This document shows positions 1 through 6,705 of a stretch of DNA of 15,577 nucleotides, one piece after another. The stretch is from NCBI GenBank assembly GCA_015257445.1, contig JABZKE010000002.1, positions 1 through 15,577 of the forward strand, read 5' to 3'. How positions within the stretch are numbered: position 1 is the stretch's first letter; each line of letters begins with the position of its first letter. The DNA comes from Nanosynbacter sp. Its GTDB lineage: Bacteria > Patescibacteriota > Saccharimonadia > Saccharimonadales > Saccharimonadaceae. The position numbers were made by a program, and so were the translations under genes. Below the pieces are notes generated by a model. It did no database searches. It was not told the DNA's origin and worked only from the letters and a program-made list of their open reading frames with translations.

Positions 1-146
1 GTATCTGGCACCGGCACGATCCCCACATTTGGCTCGATCGTCGCAAAAGGATAATTCGCCGCCAAAGCATGCGCATTGGTTAAGGCATTAAAAAGCGTTG
101 ATTTTCCTACGTTCGGTAGCCCCACAATTCCAATCTTCAAATTCAA
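1..146 (-). CDS. ychF: YchF/OLA1-family P-loop ATPase/GTPase, N-terminal part
   Basis: The minus strand encodes the first 48 residues of a translation-factor-type G protein; the rest lies outside the window. The G1/P-loop GLPNVGKST is at residues 9-17. It is followed by LFNALTNA and by [19 protein letters not shown], the signature stretch of the YchF family. YchF is a conserved ribosome-associated nucleotidase that prefers ATP. No ATG is available. I place the start at TTG 146-144 because AAGGAG at 160-155 lies 8 nt upstream; TTG codons at 152 and 140 fit the spacing less well. A TGC-TATAAT extended -10 lies at 185-193. Family assignment is secure from the motif; the start is an inference. 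Confidence 0.93.
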   Translation of the reverse strand, partial: MNLKIGIVGLPNVGKSTLFNALTNAHALAANYPFATIEPNVGIVPVPD

Positions 147-240
147 AATCAATACTCCTTAAATTTATAGTTTCTTCTCTGTTAATTATAGCACATCTGA
201 GATTTATAAGATAAAAGCTTATTGAACCAACTAGCTTAAT
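147..240 (-). promoter_or_regulatory. ychF promoter and leader; weak hairpin after the endonuclease gene
   Basis: On the minus strand an extended -10, TGC plus TATAAT, occupies 193-185, with no good -35. It gives a short leader ending in the AAGGAG (160-155) that serves ychF. Just downstream of the endonuclease stop, AAGCT and AGCTT can pair (about 237-214, minus strand) before a TTTTATCTTAT tract. This could be a weak terminator separating the endonuclease gene from ychF, but I am not confident of it. Confidence 0.6.
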
Positions 241-1587
241 TTAACTTTTAAAAATTTGTCTTAATTGAGATTGAATATAACTGGAATTTAACCAGAAACA
301 TTTTTTGACTAATTGAATACCTTGAGGAGTATCTAGTGTATCCGAGGCATTTTTTGCATGAGGTCTGACATGGGCAACTCTATTCTCGGATTTTTTAGGC
401 AGGTCTTTCGCATGACCTACTATAATTTGGGATTTAGTTTTTTCCCAGACTTTTTGCGCCTCCAATTTATCTTCATATGGCATATTCCAGAAGTTTGCAC
501 CTCTAAAAATCATCTCGCCATCATCTTTTTCCTCAAAAACCGCAAATAGAAATTTATGCTCCAATATCTTGAAAAATTCAGAATCCTCCCATTCCTGCTC
601 TGATATTTCAAAATATGAAAAATACGGAAAAGACATATCTTCTTTGGGTTTAAATTTATCCCTAACCGTGATTACTTTTAGTTCAATATCTGCTTCGACT
701 AATTCTTTTAGTTGTTTTGTTTTTCCGCCAAGCATTCGAATCACGAGTGACCTACGATAGGATTTATCATTATTAAGATTATGAAAATCTAATTCTATAG
801 CAAGCTCTTTAATTGTTTTGCCGATAAATTTATGAAGTCTCATTTTAACAATATTTGAGAACCCAGCACTGGCTTGATACTCTGATGAGAATAATGAATC
901 ACTCTGATTATCTTCTTTAGTACTGGCTAACTCTACCATCTTATTCACATAAGAAGGCTTCAATGAAAAAGCACGTGATTTTGCAAGTTCACTGGAGAAT
1001 GGCTGTTTTCTCAGAGCTTCTTTGCTTCCACCCGAGCCCTTTCTGCATGCGGCTAAGTAAAAAGTATCACCTTCGGATAATTCATGTGCCAGGCCATTCT
1101 TAATCTTATCTACAATTGTTTGCCAATCCTGTCGGATAATTTCAAGATCATTCTTTGGAAAATCCCACAGTAGTGGCCTGAATGCAAATTTACGTTTTAT
1201 CGCTGGTAAATCACGGTCATAGATATAGAAAAGTATTAGCATTTGTTTGCATTTTTTCATTAAACTATTATCTTCCCAGGATTCGTTTACTAGGCCAAGA
1301 TAATCAATCATCGATAATACTAGACGTTCTTTTGCTTTGTAACTCCCATTGCTTTTTCGAATTACACCCGTGGTCTTTAGTTCTACTCCAGCTTTCTTAA
1401 AATCTGGTGCCTGTTCGTTGCCAGGATGAATCTTGAAAAAATACTCCTCGACGAGTGTGCCTAAGTTACCTTTATTCTTAAGATTTTCTGCCAGCTCCGT
1501 AAAATCTATTAATTCATCAAGAGAATGCCCCGGTAGTTTCTTAGAATATTCCAGGATAGATTGTGCTGAGCTTGCATCGTATTCCAT
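241..1587 (-). CDS. Sau3AI/MutH-family type II restriction endonuclease (GATC)
   Basis: This 448-residue protein matches the Sau3AI layout: an N-terminal MutH-like catalytic domain (about 1-220) and a C-terminal related, non-catalytic half (about 240-448). The catalytic set is visible: E47 in LVEEYF, D62 in APDF, and E69 and K71 in GVELK, corresponding to the E...D...ExK residues of MutH. Conserved blocks HELSEGDTFYLAACRKGS and RAFSLKPSYV follow. The C-terminal half keeps EQEWEDSEFF, FRGANFWNMP, VAHVRPHA and FWLNSSYI, all typical of Sau3AI-type enzymes. The expected activity is cleavage before G in GATC. It is divergent from the methyltransferase gene across 60 bp. The reading frame is uninterrupted. 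Codon use is more AT-rich than in the genes downstream, which suggests acquisition by transfer. Specificity is inferred from the family. Confidence 0.93.
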   Translation of the reverse strand: MEYDASSAQSILEYSKKLPGHSLDELIDFTELAENLKNKGNLGTLVEEYFFKIHPGNEQAPDFKKAGVELKTTGVIRKSNGSYKAKERLVLSMIDYLGLVNESWEDNSLMKKCKQMLILFYIYDRDLPAIKRKFAFRPLLWDFPKNDLEIIRQDWQTIVDKIKNGLAHELSEGDTFYLAACRKGSGGSKEALRKQPFSSELAKSRAFSLKPSYVNKMVELASTKEDNQSDSLFSSEYQASAGFSNIVKMRLHKFIGKTIKELAIELDFHNLNNDKSYRRSLVIRMLGGKTKQLKELVEADIELKVITVRDKFKPKEDMSFPYFSYFEISEQEWEDSEFFKILEHKFLFAVFEEKDDGEMIFRGANFWNMPYEDKLEAQKVWEKTKSQIIVGHAKDLPKKSENRVAHVRPHAKNASDTLDTPQGIQLVKKCFWLNSSYIQSQLRQIFKS

Positions 1588-1647
1588 ATCTATATTTTAC
1601 TAAAAAACACTCTTGATCGAAAGCATAAGGTCTGATATAATTTTTTT
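1588..1647. promoter_or_regulatory. Divergent promoters of the restriction-modification pair, both leaderless
   Basis: Rightward: -35 TTGATC (1613-1618), an 18-bp spacer and -10 TATAAT (1637-1642) preceded by TGA (1634-1636). The ATG at 1648 is only 5 nt past the -10, so transcription should begin at or very near the start codon, and no Shine-Dalgarno is present. Leftward: TAAAAT is the complement of 1594-1599, and the endonuclease ATG follows after 6 nt, again with no Shine-Dalgarno. The rightward -35 contains GATC (1615-1618), the site this system is expected to methylate. Confidence 0.72.
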
Positions 1648-2899
1648 ATGAAAAAGATAGGTGTTATTGAGCTCTTTGCGGGGGTAGGAGGTTTTAGAAT
1701 CGGGTTAGATGCTGTCAAAAATTCCAGTGTGTCATACGAAACTATCTGGGCTAATCAATGGGAACCATCGACAACTAGACAACACGCTGCTGAAGTTTAC
1801 TCTGCTAGATTTGGCAATGAGAATTTCTGTAATGAAGATATTGAAAAGGTAGTTAATGAAAATTTTTCGATTATACCGGACCACGACCTGTTAGTCGGTG
1901 GCTTTCCGTGTCAGGATTATAGCGTAGCTAGAACTTTAAAAAACTCCGAGGGAATCACTGGTAAAAAAGGAGTCTTGTTTTGGTCGATTTATAACATCTT
2001 GAAGAAAAAAGGTGACAAGGCGCCAAGGTTTCTATTTTTAGAAAATGTCGATAGGCTCCTGAAATCGCCAGCTTCCCAGGGGAAAAGATTTTGCTGTTAT
2101 GCTGGCTGCATTATCGGATTTGGGATATACCATCGAATGGAAAGTAGTAAATGCTGCGGATTATGGTTTTCCTCAAAGAAGAAAAAGAACTTATATTGTA
2201 GGCTATAGAAATTCCTCAATTGATGACTCAGATAAGCAAGCTTTCCTAGAAAATAATTCAGTTATGGCTGAAGCTTTCTCTTCCAAGTTAAAAGGGGTGA
2301 TTGGTCACTTCGAAATTAATGGCGATCTTGCTGAAATCTCTGAGAATTTTTCCAAAGAAAAGCCAAAAATTTCACCATTTAAAAATTGTGGATATATAAA
2401 AAATAGAGAAGTCTGGACTTCAGATTTTACGCCAATTTATGAAGGCAAAAGAACATTATTACGAGATGTTCTTCTTGATGAAAAAGATGTCCCGGAAAGT
2501 TTCTTTATTGATGATGAAAAACTCCCTACCTGGACTTACCTAAAAGGTGCAAAGAAAGAGGAAAGAACTAGCAGTACTGGTTTTAAATATCATTATAGTG
2601 AAGGTCCGGTTACATTTCCCGATAATCTCGATGCGCCATCTAGAACTATTATTACCGGCGAAGGTGGATCTGGTCCTTCAAGATTTAAGCACGTGATTGT
2701 GACTGAGAGCGGCAAATATCGAAGACTAACGCCGATTGAGCTAGAGCGTTTAGATATGTTCCCAGATAACCATACGATGCTAGATGGTGTGTCTGATACC
2801 AAGAGAGCATTCTTTATGGGTAATGCACTTGTTGTGGGATGTATTACTCGTGTAGGTGAAGCATTGGCTAATAAAATCCAATCTGGATTATTGTCATAA
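1648..2899 (+). pseudogene. DNA (cytosine-5) methyltransferase, M.Sau3AI-like, one frameshift
   Basis: Two overlapping frames together encode one C5 methyltransferase. The first frame starts at 1648 and carries motif I FAGVGGF (residues 10-16), motif IV GGFPCQ with catalytic C88, and motif VI ENVDRL (132-137). It then loses the family pattern after SPASQGK. The second frame takes over at about 2087, at DFAVMLAALSDLGY. It carries motif VIII FPQRRKRTY, the pre-IX block RRLTPIELERLDMFP, and motif X GNALVVGCITRVGEAL, and stops at 2897-2899. The span needs a net +1 or -2 shift in CAGGGGAAAAGAT (2077-2089) and would then give about 416 residues, about the size I recall for Sau3AI-type methylases. 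The related proteins I recall read QRGKDF or QRGRDF here, so a lost AG dinucleotide is one simple explanation; one extra A is another. The expected role is to protect GATC from the neighbouring endonuclease. Translation starting at ATG 2099 would lack the catalytic motifs. Confidence 0.9.
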
Positions 2900-2928
2900 A
2901 AGATAAAATCAAATAAAATAAATATATT

Positions 2929-2979
2929 CGGGAATACCCGCCATCCCCTCATCCTTTATGGTTGAGGGTATATTTTTTT
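2929..2979. terminator. Back-to-back terminators between convergent genes
   Basis: For the plus strand, CCCTCA (2946-2951) pairs with TGAGGG (2963-2968), followed by TATATTTTTTT. For the minus strand, CGGG and CCCG (2929-2932 and 2937-2940) form a short hairpin followed by an AT-rich, U-rich tract. The plus-strand T-tract overlaps the stop codon of the phosphatase gene (2978-2980). The minus-strand hairpin has only four base pairs and is probably weak. Confidence 0.65.
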
Positions 2980-3676
2980 ATTTAACATCTTCAAGAATCC
3001 TGAGGAACTCTTCATTCATCGCAGCCGCATGAAAACCAGGTTCGCTCTTCACTACCGCCCCGGCTTGCTTAGCCAAAAATAAACCTGGCTCAAAGTCCCA
3101 AGGGTTTTCTGCTCGAAAACTCACTCCGTGCATTCTCCCGGCCGCCAGAAACGCAAAAGCCACACAGGCCGCCCCGAATACGCGGTGAGTCGAACCGTAT
3201 TTCTGCATTCTGGTCGCCGCTTCGATTACATCTCCGCCAATCACCGCGTAAAACGCATTTAAGATTGACACTTCGCGCACCGAAATTTTCTCCCCATTCA
3301 GATAGGCTCCGCTCTTATTAGCAAAATAAAATTCCTTCAACGCCGGCAAATCAATCACGCTTGCGATAGTCTCCCCGTTCTTATGACAGGCCACCTGAAC
3401 CCCCCAAAGCGGCAAACCGTTCGCGAAATTCTTCGTCCCGTCAATTGGGTCGATAATGAAGCAGTTCTCTGAGATAGTAGCGTCCCGATTAAATTCTTCA
3501 CTAATAATCGCAAAATCTGGATATTCCGCCTGGATCTTTTCAATCAAAAATCTCTCCACTAGGTAATCTGCATCCGTCACTAAATCCCCCTCAGACCCCT
3601 TGGCGTAAACTGCAAAATCTCGTGACAACAATTCTTCGGCTTCGCGCACAATGCGCTGTATGAATTCGCCTTCCAT
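2978..3676 (-). CDS. Inositol monophosphatase-family phosphatase
   Basis: This 232-residue protein belongs to the metal-dependent, lithium-sensitive phosphatase family (IMPase/SuhB/CysQ/HisN-like). Metal-binding motifs are ISEE (E60/E61), DPIDGTKNFANGLP (D76, D79, G80, T81) and NPWDFEPG (D194). It is somewhat shorter than the usual 250-270 residues. Members hydrolyse small phosphomonoesters such as inositol-1-phosphate, histidinol phosphate or 3'-phosphoadenosine phosphate; the sequence alone does not tell which. The ATG at 3676 is 7 nt after a TATAAT (complement of 3684-3689) preceded by TGC, so the mRNA is probably leaderless. It is divergent from the amidohydrolase-like gene. Confidence 0.9.
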   Translation of the reverse strand: MEGEFIQRIVREAEELLSRDFAVYAKGSEGDLVTDADYLVERFLIEKIQAEYPDFAIISEEFNRDATISENCFIIDPIDGTKNFANGLPLWGVQVACHKNGETIASVIDLPALKEFYFANKSGAYLNGEKISVREVSILNAFYAVIGGDVIEAATRMQKYGSTHRVFGAACVAFAFLAAGRMHGVSFRAENPWDFEPGLFLAKQAGAVVKSEPGFHAAAMNEEFLRILEDVK

Positions 3677-3710
3677 AGTTATTATTATAGCATTCTGTTA
3701 TTATATAACC
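3677..3710. promoter_or_regulatory. 34-bp divergent intergenic region with two extended -10 promoters
   Basis: Leftward: TGC-TATAAT, the complement of 3684-3692, sits 7 nt before the phosphatase ATG. Rightward: TGT-TATTAT at 3696-3704 sits 6 nt before ATG 3711. Neither gene has a Shine-Dalgarno, and both transcripts should begin at or next to the start codon. The two -10 elements are so close that two polymerases could hardly bind at once, so expression of the two genes may be mutually exclusive on a given chromosome. Confidence 0.65.
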
Positions 3711-4349
3711 ATGAACACTATCGATCCGGCCGTTCTTTCCGATTTTCAGCGTCAAATCTTTCAACTCGAGCGTGATAATACCCCAGAGCTAATCCATTTT
3801 GAGCAGGGAAGTATTCCTATCCTACTTTCTGCTCCACATACTGTGAATTTTCTTAAAGAGGATGGTAATTTTAAAATGCGTGAAGCCTACACTAAGGCCA
3901 TTGTGAAATATTTGGCTTTAAAAACCGGTGCCTTCCTCATGATTAAAGAAAATTCTGATGGCATTGATCCGAATAAACCAGAAATGGAAAAATATAAGCG
4001 CCGCCTTCTTGAAATTATTGAGCAATATCAAATTCAACTCGTCTTAGACATTCATGGCGCCGCCTCGCATCATGATTTTGCTATCGAAATTGGCTCGCTC
4101 GACGGCGTAAGCGCAAGAACCCAAACCATCGAATCCCTAAAAACCGCTTTAAAAAATCAGGGAATTGCGCCAGTCGCCGAAAACAATCCGTTTAAGGGCG
4201 GTGGCATCACCAAAACCGTCCATGGAAATACTAATATTGAAGTTTTGCAGCTCGAAATTAATCGTGATTATCGCGATCTCACCCATCCCGAAAAGCTTTT
4301 TCACCTCTGTAAATCACTCGAAAATTTCCTCAAAAGTTTTCCACAATAA
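3711..4349 (+). CDS. N-formylglutamate amidohydrolase (HutG/FGase)-family protein
   Basis: This 212-residue protein carries the FGase-family pattern. SAPHTV (40-45) holds the first His (H43), VLDIHGAA (111-118) holds D113 and H115, and FAIEIGS and LQLEINRDYR (179-188) hold a late Glu/Arg pair (E182, R185). The family contains zinc-dependent amidohydrolases acting on N-formylglutamate and related N-acyl amino acids or small peptides. No histidine-degradation genes are nearby, so the substrate here is unknown. I chose ATG 3711, not the in-frame 3651 start, because the promoter lies between them and the extra residues look like noise. It probably has a leaderless mRNA. Confidence 0.82.
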   Translation: MNTIDPAVLSDFQRQIFQLERDNTPELIHFEQGSIPILLSAPHTVNFLKEDGNFKMREAYTKAIVKYLALKTGAFLMIKENSDGIDPNKPEMEKYKRRLLEIIEQYQIQLVLDIHGAASHHDFAIEIGSLDGVSARTQTIESLKTALKNQGIAPVAENNPFKGGGITKTVHGNTNIEVLQLEINRDYRDLTHPEKLFHLCKSLENFLKSFPQ

Positions 4350-4376
4350 AATTCAATTTAATTTCAGTAAAATCTA

Positions 4377-4472
4377 TTGACGACTAAGCATTAGCATGAT
4401 AAATTAATATTAACTTGAAGGTCAATACAAGTAAAAAACAAAAAACAATTAATATTTAATAAAGGAAATATT
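4377..4472 (+). promoter_or_regulatory. Strong promoter and AU-rich leader of the first surface-protein gene
   Basis: -35 TTGACG (4377-4382), a 17-bp spacer and -10 TAAATT (4400-4405) preceded by TGA (4397-4399). Transcription from about 4412 gives an A/T-rich leader of about 60 nt ending with AAAGGA (4461-4466), 6 nt before ATG 4473. Confidence 0.7.
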
Positions 4473-5018
4473 ATGACTAAATATGCAAAAATCATGGCAA
4501 CTTTCGGCGTCTTAGCTGGACTCGGTGTCGCTTCACTTCCACTAGCAACATTTGCTGCTAACAACTCTGAAACCACCGTTAAGGTTACTGTTCAGGAAGG
4601 TATCTCTATCTCTAACGACAACGCTACCGCTGACGCTGGTAACAAGACCCCAGGTGAAGCTGGTTCTGCCACTTCTAATCTCACCGCTGCTACTAACAAT
4701 GCTCATGGTCTTAAGATTACCGTAAAAGATAAAGACACAGACACTTCTCTTCGCGCTACTACTATCACCGGTTCTACCGCTGGTGTAGACTTCATCCCAA
4801 CTGCCGCTTCTGGTATTGGTACTTGGAGCATCAAGGGTGGTGATCTCGCAGTTGATACCGCTATGGTTGGATCTGATCATGCTACCGGTCTCGTAGTTAA
4901 GAACACTACCGGTCCTTCCACCGAACAGGTTGCTATGACCTACCGTATCGAACCAGGTGCAGCACAACGCCAAGGTACCTACGAAGACGTTATCGTTTAC
5001 ACTGTTACCAAGAACTAA
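4473..5018 (+). CDS. Small secreted surface protein with WxL-like C-terminal motifs (paralogue 1)
   Basis: This 181-residue secreted protein has a signal peptide at residues 1-28/29 (basic start, hydrophobic core, ATFA cleavage region). The mature part is rich in Thr, Ala, Ser and Gly, and there is no membrane anchor. Near the C-terminus GTWSIKGG (116-123) and TYEDVIVYTVTKN (169-181) resemble the two motifs of WxL domains (Trp-x-Leu, then Y...V.WTL), in degenerate form. It is paralogous to the next gene: NNAHGLKITVKDKDTDTSL aligns with NSVTGYNINIRDKDSNTNL, and both end with a (T/N)Y(E/Q)DV(I/V)V strand. Strong preference for GGT, ACC, AAC and GCT codons, its own promoter and a perfect terminator all suggest very high expression. 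A peptidoglycan- or surface-bound role is inferred. The motif resemblance is weak and a pilin- or S-layer-like role is not excluded. Confidence 0.8.
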   Translation: MTKYAKIMATFGVLAGLGVASLPLATFAANNSETTVKVTVQEGISISNDNATADAGNKTPGEAGSATSNLTAATNNAHGLKITVKDKDTDTSLRATTITGSTAGVDFIPTAASGIGTWSIKGGDLAVDTAMVGSDHATGLVVKNTTGPSTEQVAMTYRIEPGAAQRQGTYEDVIVYTVTKN

Positions 5019-5038
5019 TTTCCCTGTATTGACTGATG

Positions 5039-5070
5039 AATCAGCTCCTGAAAAGGAGCTGATTTTTATT
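5039..5070 (+). terminator. Rho-independent terminator after surface protein 1
   Basis: The 11-bp perfect stem AATCAGCTCCT (5039-5049) / AGGAGCTGATT (5054-5064) has a GAAA tetraloop (5050-5053) and a TTTTATTT tail. It separates this gene transcriptionally from its paralogue. Confidence 0.93.
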
Positions 5071-5124
5071 TGACATTCTGGTAATGCTAAACTATACTAG
5101 ATACAAATAAGTAGAGGAAAAAAT
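5070..5124 (+). promoter_or_regulatory. Near-consensus sigma-70-type promoter of surface protein 2
   Basis: -35 TTGACA (5070-5075) and -10 TATACT (5093-5098) are separated by exactly 17 bp. The Shine-Dalgarno is GAGGA upstream of ATG 5125. The -35 begins inside the T-tail of the preceding terminator. Confidence 0.85.
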
Positions 5125-5673
5125 ATGAAACATATTGGGAAGGTGGTAGGCGTTCTTGGCGTCGCTTCTGCCTGTGGGTTAATGGCCTTACCACTTAGCA
5201 CTTTTGCTATTGAAAAGAAGAACAGCTTGGATGTGAATGTCACCATCGCTTCTTTTCTTAATGTAACGACTGGTGCTAGTACAGTAGCGGATACGATTAA
5301 ACCAGGCCAGATTAAAAATCTTACTAATACTATTCGTGTGAAGACGAACAGTGTCACTGGTTACAATATTAATATTCGTGATAAGGATTCTAATACCAAC
5401 CTTGTTCATGATACGACTACTACTAGTACTATTCCAGCTAAAAACGGAGCGCTCGACGGTTCTCAGGCTGGTTGGAATTACTCGGTTGGCGCCATTACGC
5501 ATAAGGCTGTCACGGCCACTGATGCCTCGATTTTTAAGAACCTGAATACTGCCAAGCAGGTCATCGACGAAACTACTAATATAAATTATCACGTTGCTGC
5601 TACTGGATCTGAAATTCCAGGTAATTACCAAGATGTAGTAGTTCTCACCGTTTCAGAAAATCCGGGCACATAA
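5125..5673 (+). CDS. Small secreted surface protein with WxL-like C-terminal motifs (paralogue 2)
   Basis: This 182-residue protein has a signal peptide (1-28, ending STFA), no membrane anchor and the same plan as paralogue 1. It has an N-terminal strand region, the shared GYNINIRDKDSNTNL block (79-93), AGWNYSVG (115-122) at the WxL-like position, and the closing strand NYQDVVVLTVSEN (167-179). The two mature proteins are clearly related but well diverged, so the duplication is not recent. Codon use is less strongly biased than in paralogue 1, suggesting lower expression. It lies just upstream of two DUF916-like membrane proteins, which in Firmicutes bind WxL proteins; partnership is inferred from context. 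No sequence feature gives an enzymatic role. Confidence 0.78.
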   Translation: MKHIGKVVGVLGVASACGLMALPLSTFAIEKKNSLDVNVTIASFLNVTTGASTVADTIKPGQIKNLTNTIRVKTNSVTGYNINIRDKDSNTNLVHDTTTTSTIPAKNGALDGSQAGWNYSVGAITHKAVTATDASIFKNLNTAKQVIDETTNINYHVAATGSEIPGNYQDVVVLTVSENPGT

Positions 5674-5685
5674 GCTAATTTTTCA

Positions 5686-5737
5686 TTGAATTACGCTTTT
5701 GCTCGTGTATAATAAATAGCATATAACTAGGAGGTAA
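5686..5737 (+). promoter_or_regulatory. Promoter and ribosome binding site of the first DUF916-like gene
   Basis: -35 TTGAAT (5686-5691), a 16-bp spacer and -10 TATAAT (5708-5713). A full AGGAGG (5729-5734) precedes ATG 5738. No terminator is seen between the preceding gene and this promoter, so some read-through is likely. Confidence 0.75.
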
Positions 5738-6694
5738 ATGAAAAAACTTAAAGGTCTAATTTTCGGTATGGCAGTTGCCTTGCCACTCTTCTTCGGCATC
5801 GTACGTCCAGTCCACGCAGATAACGGTACCGAACGTCTTACCAATCACATGCAGGTCTCGCCTGCGTCTCAGCAGCTTGGTACTTTGAAACCAGGTGAAA
5901 CTAAACAGGGTACGTTCCGTGTCCAGAATATCGGCACTAACGCCTTTGATTTTAAAATCTATGCTGCACCATACTCAGTCAGCAATGAAAACTACGACCC
6001 AACTTTCGATGCATCATCTGACTATACCAAGATTTCTAACTGGTTTACTTTTAATACTACCACTGGCCATCTCGATCCAAATTCGGAAACTACCATTGAA
6101 TACACCGTGAAGGTTCCACAAAATGCTCCAGGTGGTGGCCAATATGCCTCTATTATGGTGGAGAACGCCTCCAGTGAAAATTCATCTAATACCATTCGCG
6201 AAGTCACCCGTATCGGTATGTTAATTTACTCTCATATTGATGGTAAGATTAACCACTGTACTAAGATTTTGGAAAATAATCTTCCATTTATCCTCTTCAA
6301 CCCACCAATTTCCGGTACCTCTCGTGTTGAAAACTGTGGTAACACCGACGAGGATGTCAAATACGTTCTTCGTGTCTTCCCATTCTTCTCCAAAGAAGAA
6401 GTCTATACTAACGAAGAAAATCCTACCTACCGCACCACTCTCCCTAATACTAAGCGTCTCAGCAAGGAAACTTGGGAAAAATCTCCAGGTATCGGTATCT
6501 TCTGGGTCGAGCAAGATATTACTTTCGGTAGCGCCCACAATACCTCTCGTAAGCTCGTGATTCTTTGTCCTATCTGGCTTATCGTCTTACTCGTTCTCTT
6601 TATCCTCTCTGTTATCTTCTGGCTCGTCTCGAAGAAGTACGAGAATAAAAAATCTAATACCAAGTCCGCACCTCGCGTCGAATCTGATTTCTAA
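5738..6694 (+). CDS. DUF916/WxL-interacting-protein-like membrane-anchored surface protein (1)
   Basis: This 318-residue protein has a signal peptide (1-27, ending VHA). An Ig-like N-terminal domain (about 36-165) follows, with MQVSPASQQLGTLKPGE, GTFRVQNIGTNAFDFKIYA and VPQNAPGGGQYASIM, the pattern of DUF916 domains. A second beta-rich domain (about 166-270) is like the DUF3324 half of WxL-interacting proteins. One membrane helix (273-297) and a short basic cytoplasmic tail close it. C174 and C200 lie in the second domain and could form a disulfide. In Firmicutes such proteins bind peptidoglycan and WxL proteins at the cell surface; that function is inferred. It has its own promoter. The AAGGAG of the next gene overlaps its stop codon, so the pair is probably translationally coupled. 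Confidence 0.85.
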   Translation: MKKLKGLIFGMAVALPLFFGIVRPVHADNGTERLTNHMQVSPASQQLGTLKPGETKQGTFRVQNIGTNAFDFKIYAAPYSVSNENYDPTFDASSDYTKISNWFTFNTTTGHLDPNSETTIEYTVKVPQNAPGGGQYASIMVENASSENSSNTIREVTRIGMLIYSHIDGKINHCTKILENNLPFILFNPPISGTSRVENCGNTDEDVKYVLRVFPFFSKEEVYTNEENPTYRTTLPNTKRLSKETWEKSPGIGIFWVEQDITFGSAHNTSRKLVILCPIWLIVLLVLFILSVIFWLVSKKYENKKSNTKSAPRVESDF

Positions 6695-6705
6695 AGGAGT
6701 ATTTG

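Noticed and set aside
2081..2088. Classical -1 slippery heptamer GGGAAAA at the methyltransferase junction
   Set aside because: The heptamer is not in the X-XXY-YYZ phase of the upstream frame, and the needed shift is +1 or -2, not -1.
2099..2899. Independent protein starting at ATG 2099
   Set aside because: No ribosome binding site before it and it lacks the catalytic motifs; the family pattern runs straight through the junction from the first frame.
4542..4973. Long antisense ORF opposite surface protein 1
   Set aside because: Explained as a shadow of strongly biased codon use in the real gene; no start signals and no recognisable motif.
6703..6705. TTG start for the second DUF916-like protein
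   Set aside because: ATG 6706 has better spacing to AAGGAG (6 nt against 3).
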